DNA from: DATJFQ01 sp035495555
Lineage (GTDB): Bacteria; Acidobacteriota; Vicinamibacteria; Vicinamibacterales; 2-12-FULL-66-21
Length of the DNA stretch: 64,000 nucleotides
Assembly: GCA_035495555.1 (NCBI GenBank)
Contig: DATJFQ010000041.1
Location: forward strand, 62,001 to 126,000
Direction of reading: 5' to 3'
Of the stretch, positions 59,863 to 64,000 are shown piece by piece. The notes beneath the pieces are model-generated. The model was not told the DNA's origin. It saw only the letters and a program-made list of their open reading frames with translations, and did not search any database. Position numbers and translations under genes: made by a program. Each line of letters opens with the position of its first letter. Within the stretch, counting starts at the first letter, position 1.

Positions 59863-60167
59863 GAATCCTCCAATGCAGACAGGTGTGGTTGATGAGTGGC
59901 CCCGCCCGCGTGCATCCTGCACAAAGCGAGAGGTCGGGCACCTTGTGAAAGTGAGTGGCGGAGCCGACGGCCCTCAGGGCAAAGCTGCCGCCATCACGAC
60001 GCGTGCGAGGTGGGGACTGCGTAAGACGTTGGGAGCAAGCGACTTCGACGGTCCGTCGCCCTCACCCGCACTCTCGTGCACCTTTCCGAGACGATGGAGC
60101 GAGCAACTGCGGTTGCGTGCACTCGACGTCCGGGCGCAGGCGATGTGAGACAATAGCTGTTCACCCG
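59863..60167. other. divergent intergenic region with paired elements, candidate structured RNA
   Basis: No gene fits this 305-bp stretch. GTGGCGG (59955-59961) pairs with CCGCCAT (59988-59994) and encloses the hairpin GCCC-TCA-GGGC (59970-59980). GTGCG and GGTG (60003-60012) pair with CACC and CGCAC (60063-60071) and enclose GACGG/CCGTC. The region could be the leader of the response regulator gene (plus) or of comEA (minus). I could not match it to c-di-GMP, cobalamin or other riboswitches by eye. Confidence 0.4.
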
Positions 60168-60569
60168 ATGGCCAATACCTCAGGCGGCGCGTCCAGCGGT
60201 CTGTCCGTGCTCGTCGTCGACGACAACCGTGATTCGGCGGAGATGCTCCAGGTGCTGCTCAGCATGCTTGGGCACAGCGTCGCCGTGGCGCACACCGGCC
60301 GCAGTGCGATCGATACGGTCGTCGAGACGAATCCGCATGTCGTGCTGCTCGATATCGGCTTGCCCGATATGAGCGGCTATGAGGTGGCGCGCGAGATCCG
60401 CTCATCGAATGCGGCGCCGGTGCGGCTGATTGCCTTGACGGGTTGGGGGCAGGAAGAAGTGGCGCGGCAGGCGGCGGACGCCGGGTTCGATCAGCACCTT
60501 ACGAAACCGGCCGATCCGGCAGTACTCGAGCGGATTCTCAGCGAGATCGCATCTTCAGTGGTGCGATAG
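60168..60569 (+). CDS. single-domain response regulator (CheY-like receiver)
   Basis: A 133-residue receiver domain with a short N-terminal extension. The acidic pocket (VLVVDDNRDSAEML), the phosphoacceptor Asp in HVVLLDIGLPDMSGYE, the switch Thr in LIALTGWGQEEVARQA and the Lys in HLTKPADPAVLERI are all present. There is no output domain, so it must act on another protein, such as a histidine kinase. No kinase gene is adjacent. The ATG at 60168 gives a normal receiver; the longer open frame upstream is non-coding in style. Confidence 0.9.
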   Translation: MANTSGGASSGLSVLVVDDNRDSAEMLQVLLSMLGHSVAVAHTGRSAIDTVVETNPHVVLLDIGLPDMSGYEVAREIRSSNAAPVRLIALTGWGQEEVARQAADAGFDQHLTKPADPAVLERILSEIASSVVR

Positions 60570-60652
60570 ACAACTACACAACTGCACAACTGCCAACGAC
60601 CCAAGGCGTTCGAGCATTTACGCCTTGGGTGTTTGTGTAGTTGTGTTTGTGC
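60570..60652. repeat. octamer short-repeat arms with terminator core between convergent genes
   Basis: The left arm reads ACAACTAC, ACAACTGC, ACAACTGC; the right arm carries the complementary style GTTTGTGTAGTTGTGTTTGT. Between them ACCCAAGGCGT (60599-60609) and ACGCCTTGGGT (60620-60630) form a perfect 11-bp stem with a 10-nt loop. It separates the response regulator from the convergent sortilin-like gene and probably terminates both. Confidence 0.75.
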
Positions 60653-60654
60653 AC

Positions 60655-63600
60655 TCAGCGCGTGAGCGCTGCAATCTGCCGCGTGAGCGCTTCGTACCGC
60701 GCGAGCGCTTCTTCGACAGTCTTGACCGCCTGCGCGGAAATTGGTCCGGCGCCTTCCTGCGTCAGTCTGTAGACGCCCTGTAATTCGGCGCTGACCGATG
60801 CGAGCGTCGGCTGGGCGGTGCGAGCGGCACCTCGCCCGCGGCCGCGTCCCTCTCCGCCGGATCCCGCAAGGGCTGCCAGTTGGTCGGCCCGCTGTGAGTC
60901 GCCCCCGGATCGAGCCCGCTGCTCCGCTGCTGCAATCTGTCCCTTCGCGTGTTCGAGATCCGCGGACGCGTCGTAAACGCGCTTCGCCAACGCGAACTGA
61001 TGCGCAATCGTCGCCGCGGTTGATTTGACCCGCGGGTCCATCTTCACCGTCAGCGGCTGCGCCAACGCCTGGCCGTTCACGGTGAGCTTCACTGTGTACG
61101 TCCCCGGAACAACCCAGGGCCCGCGGGGTTCCGCGGGCGTGTTGTGCGGCGTCGCCGAGATTGGGTACGACGGCAGCGCGCCGGGCAGCATCGGATAATG
61201 GAGGTCCCACACGAATCGATGCAGGCCCGCGTCCGCCGCGAGGATCTGCGTCGGCCGGATCCAGTACCGCGGCGTGTTCCCGATGTCGCGAATCTCCGGG
61301 GCTTTCTCGTCGCTGCTGAAGCGCCGGATCGTCTTCCCTGCGGGGTCGAGCACCTCCAGGGTGACGACGCCGTCGGCGGGCTGCGGCAGGTAGTAGTTGA
61401 TGATGGCGCCGTCCGGCGGATTCTGCCCTGCCGGTTCGTCGACCGGCAGCGGCGTATCGGTGTACTTGCTCCAGTCGAAGCGGATGGCGGTCTGCGGCTT
61501 GAACAGGTGCGCCGTCGCCGGCTGCGCGCCGGCGGCCGCAAGCTGCCGCAGCGGGGTCACGTCGTCGAGGATCCAGAACCCCCGGCCGTGCGTGCCCGCA
61601 ATCAGATCGTCATCTTTGATCATGACATCCCGAATCGACGTCGCCGGCATGTTGACCCGCAGCGACTGCCAGTGGTCACCGTCGTCCAAAGATACGTACG
61701 TCTCCGTCTCGGTTCCCGCGAACAGCAGCCCTTTTTGCTTCGGATCCTCCTTGACCGAATTGACGACGGTGCCGTCGGCGATGCCGGTGACGATCTCCGT
61801 CCACGTCTTCCCGCCGTCGCGCGTGCGGTAGATATGCGGATGCAGTTCGTCGAGGCGGAAGGTGTTAATCGCCGCATAGGCGCCGAGCGGGTTCGTATGG
61901 GAGGCGTCCATCATCGACACCTTCGCCCAGGCCTTCAGTTGCGGCGGCGTCACGTCCGTCCAGTTCTTGCCGCCATCGGCTGTCGTCTGGATCAGGCCGT
62001 CGTCAGTCCCTGCCCAAATGCGGTTGGGATCCGTGTATCCCGGCGCAATGGTATAGATAACGCCCTTCTGCGAGACGCGCGCCGCGGGCGAGTCCTTGAA
62101 GATGCCGACGTTGGGCGGAACTTCCCATGTGTTCCGCGTGAGATCCGGACTGATTACCGTCCAGCCCTGCAGGCCACCCGTCGTGGTCTTCCAGAGCTGA
62201 TTCGAGGCGAAGTAGAGGATGTGCGGATCGATCGGCGAGAACACCAGCGGCTGCGTCCGAACGGTTCGATACTCGCCGCTCTGGCCGCCCATACCTGGCC
62301 GTGGCGAGACATCGATGACGTTGCCGGTCCTGCGATCGTACCGCGTCACCTTGCCGCCGTAGACGATGTCGGGGTTCAGCGGATCGGGTGCGACGTAGCC
62401 GTATTCCTCGACGCCGACAGGATGCCAGTCGCGGAACGTGATTCGGCCGTCGTCGCTGCGGCTCGCGACGCACGCGGACCCGCTCTCCTGCTGGCCGCCG
62501 CAGACGCGATACGGGAACGCGTTGTCGGCGCTCACGTGATAGAACTGCGCCGTCGGCTGGTTGTACCACGTGCTCCAGGTGTTTCCGCCGTTCACGGTCA
62601 CGACGGCCCCCTGGTCGGATCCGATGATCAGGATGTTCGTGTCGTCGGGATTGATCCAGATGCGGTGGTAGTCGTCGCCGCCGGGCGCACCGCGCAGTGA
62701 ACTGAACGTCCTGCCTCCATCCACCGACTTCCACGCGACGATGCTGGCGGTGTAGACGATGTCCGGGTTCTTCGGATCGACTTTGACTTCCGCGAAATCA
62801 TCTCCACGCGTCACCACGAGATCGTTGTCCGTTGCCTTGCGCCAGCTCTGGCCGGCGTCGTCGGAACGATAGAGTCCGCCGTTCTGGCGCGCCTCGACGG
62901 CGGCGTACATCCGCCGCGGATCGCTTGGCGCAATCGTGATCCCGATCCGGCCGAGCCCCTGCTCGAACGTGGGCAGTCCGTTCGTCAAGGGATGCCACGT
63001 GTCGCCGCTGTCGTTCGATTCGAAGAGACCGCTGTTGGGCCCGGTGAACACGCCGTTTTCCCACGGGCCCTGTCGTGCCTCCCAGAGCACTGCGTAGATG
63101 TGATTCGCGTTCGACGGATCTATGGCCAGGTCGACGGCCCCTGTGTTCTCGTCCTTGTACAGAACCTTCTTGAAGGACTGGCCGCCGTCCATGGATCGGA
63201 AGACTCCCCGCTCCTCGTTCGGTCCGTACGGATGTCCCAGCACGGCGACGAACAGGCGATCCGCGTTGCGCGGGTCGACCACGATTTGCGGGATCTGCTG
63301 CCCGTCGCGAAGTCCCAGGTGCGTCCAGGACTTGCCCGCATCGGTCGATTTGTAAATGCCGTCGCCCGTCGAGAGATCCGGCCGCTGCAACCCTTCGCCG
63401 CTTCCGACGTAAATGACGTTGGGATCCGACGGCGCCACGGCAATTGCGCCGACGGACCCGGTCGGCGCGTCGTCGAAGATCGGTTGCCACGTGGTGCCGT
63501 AGTCCGTCGATCTCCACACGCCGCCGTTGACGGCGCCGATGTAAAACACGTTCGGCTGGCCCGGCACACCTGTCGCAGATTTCGTGCGGCCTCCGCGGAA

Positions 63601-63765
63601 CGGACCGATCTGGCGCCAGTGGAGTTCGGCGAACAACCCCTTGCTCGAGGTGTCGCGGAGCGGCGCGGCGCCAGGGGATTGCTGCCCGACCGCCGCCAGG
63701 CCGGCGGCGCAGGCACAGCCGAGCAGAGTGACGAAGACTCGATGTTGAAGTGATTGGTCGCGCAT
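60655..63765 (-). CDS. exported sortilin/VPS10-like BNR beta-propeller protein
   Basis: A 1036-residue protein with a signal peptide (VFVTLLGCACAAGLAAVG). Residues about 45-760 consist of BNR/sortilin-type blades with many S/T-x-D-x-G-x-T/S-W motifs (STDYGTTWQPIF, STDAGKSWTHLG, SDDAGQSWRKAT, TRDGGKTWTEIV), forming one or two large propellers. The C-terminal part (about 770-1036) has an FlgD-like beta-sandwich (VVTLEVLDPAGKTIRRFSSD) and a helical tail. Such proteins are common in Acidobacteria and Bacteroidetes and are often called glycosyl hydrolases, but catalytic residues are not evident. A related gene starts divergently at 63838. Confidence 0.85.
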   Translation of the reverse strand: MRDQSLQHRVFVTLLGCACAAGLAAVGQQSPGAAPLRDTSSKGLFAELHWRQIGPFRGGRTKSATGVPGQPNVFYIGAVNGGVWRSTDYGTTWQPIFDDAPTGSVGAIAVAPSDPNVIYVGSGEGLQRPDLSTGDGIYKSTDAGKSWTHLGLRDGQQIPQIVVDPRNADRLFVAVLGHPYGPNEERGVFRSMDGGQSFKKVLYKDENTGAVDLAIDPSNANHIYAVLWEARQGPWENGVFTGPNSGLFESNDSGDTWHPLTNGLPTFEQGLGRIGITIAPSDPRRMYAAVEARQNGGLYRSDDAGQSWRKATDNDLVVTRGDDFAEVKVDPKNPDIVYTASIVAWKSVDGGRTFSSLRGAPGGDDYHRIWINPDDTNILIIGSDQGAVVTVNGGNTWSTWYNQPTAQFYHVSADNAFPYRVCGGQQESGSACVASRSDDGRITFRDWHPVGVEEYGYVAPDPLNPDIVYGGKVTRYDRRTGNVIDVSPRPGMGGQSGEYRTVRTQPLVFSPIDPHILYFASNQLWKTTTGGLQGWTVISPDLTRNTWEVPPNVGIFKDSPAARVSQKGVIYTIAPGYTDPNRIWAGTDDGLIQTTADGGKNWTDVTPPQLKAWAKVSMMDASHTNPLGAYAAINTFRLDELHPHIYRTRDGGKTWTEIVTGIADGTVVNSVKEDPKQKGLLFAGTETETYVSLDDGDHWQSLRVNMPATSIRDVMIKDDDLIAGTHGRGFWILDDVTPLRQLAAAGAQPATAHLFKPQTAIRFDWSKYTDTPLPVDEPAGQNPPDGAIINYYLPQPADGVVTLEVLDPAGKTIRRFSSDEKAPEIRDIGNTPRYWIRPTQILAADAGLHRFVWDLHYPMLPGALPSYPISATPHNTPAEPRGPWVVPGTYTVKLTVNGQALAQPLTVKMDPRVKSTAATIAHQFALAKRVYDASADLEHAKGQIAAAEQRARSGGDSQRADQLAALAGSGGEGRGRGRGAARTAQPTLASVSAELQGVYRLTQEGAGPISAQAVKTVEEALARYEALTRQIAALTR

Positions 63766-63837
63766 GGCTGATCCGCCACAAGATATCAGGGTTCAGCCGC
63801 GCGCGATTCGGGTTAACGTATCCCCATAGGAGACAGC

Positions 63838-64000
63838 ATGAGCGGAGTTCGTGTTCTCGCAGGCACGCGCAAGGGCGCCTTCATTCTGACGTCCGACGGC
63901 GCACGCAAGCAGTGGGACGTCAAAGGCCCGTATTTCGGCGGCTGGGAGATGTACCACATCAAGGGTTCTCCGGTCGATTCGAACCGCATCTACGCCTCGC
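63838..64000 (+). CDS. BNR/sortilin-like propeller protein, cut by the window end
   Basis: Only the first 54 codons are in the window (VRVLAGTRKGAFILTSDG, GPYFGGWEMYHIKGSP). They match the start of exo-sialidase-like or WD40/YVTN-type propeller proteins that lack a signal peptide. AGGAGA lies 6 bp before the ATG. It is divergent from the large sortilin-like gene, so the two may be functionally related. Confidence 0.7.
   Translation, partial: MSGVRVLAGTRKGAFILTSDGARKQWDVKGPYFGGWEMYHIKGSPVDSNRIYAS

Noticed and set aside
59940..60010. Cobalamin or GEMM riboswitch
   Set aside because: Short similarities (CCGCCACT, GGGCAAAG) occur without the remaining conserved core or correct spacing.

Overview
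The window is GC-rich chromosomal DNA of a Gram-negative soil-type bacterium, most likely an acidobacterium related to the Vicinamibacteria. Four things point there: an Oar-like TonB-dependent receptor with a carboxypeptidase-regulatory domain, CRTAC1/ASPIC-UnbV proteins paired with TPR proteins, a hybrid type II secretion/type IV pilus operon, and a PEP-CTERM/exosortase system. I assign this from gene content only; there is no rRNA in the window. I found no tRNA, rRNA, CRISPR array, insertion sequence or phage gene.

Layout. 0.3-6.2 kb: amino-sugar locus (nagB, BadF-type kinase and TonB receptor on the minus strand, with a divergent GntR/HutC regulator). 6.3-13.8 kb: TPR protein, CRTAC1 protein, GHL10-type glycoside hydrolase, serine hydrolase, an atypical pseudopilin and an Ig-repeat lipoprotein. 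13.9-24.1 kb: a minus-strand hybrid T4P/T2SS operon (pilC-pilB-pilM-pilN-pilO-pilP-like-secretin-two GspG-like pseudopilins, then pilT). 24.3-32.2 kb: lytic transglycosylase, lipoprotein, a minimal microcompartment pair (BMC-H shell protein plus acylating aldehyde dehydrogenase), MltD-like transglycosylase and yifB/comM. 32.8-37.3 kb: a translationally coupled exosortase operon (PEP-CTERM protein, exosortase, EpsI, PrsT-like TPR lipoprotein) preceded by a 25-residue PEP-CTERM-like micro-ORF and a sigma-54-like promoter. 37.5-51.3 kb: housekeeping genes (M23 peptidase, secA, guaB, tsaE, nnrDE, class IV aminotransferase, gcvTHP). 51.6-59.9 kb: a large Ig-repeat exoprotein, a compact operon (AAA+ regulator, twin-CX6C secreted peptide, propeller-like lipoprotein, ABC permease and ATPase), and a pilZ-gspH-comEA group. 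60.2-64 kb: a response regulator and two sortilin-like propeller proteins, the second cut by the window edge.

Two non-coding patterns stand out. First, many intergenic regions hold short tandem repeats with a different sequence at each locus but nearly always a 7-bp period (GCCTCNN, GATGGAC, CGATGNN, ATTGCAG, GATTNNN, GGGANTT and others). Several are arranged as inverted arms around a spacer, and some run into gene ends. Second, imperfect repeats of about 190 bp lie in inverted orientation on both sides of yifB. A third recurring signature is divergent gene pairs whose -10 boxes overlap on opposite strands and sit 6-12 bp from the start codons, which would give leaderless or nearly leaderless mRNAs.
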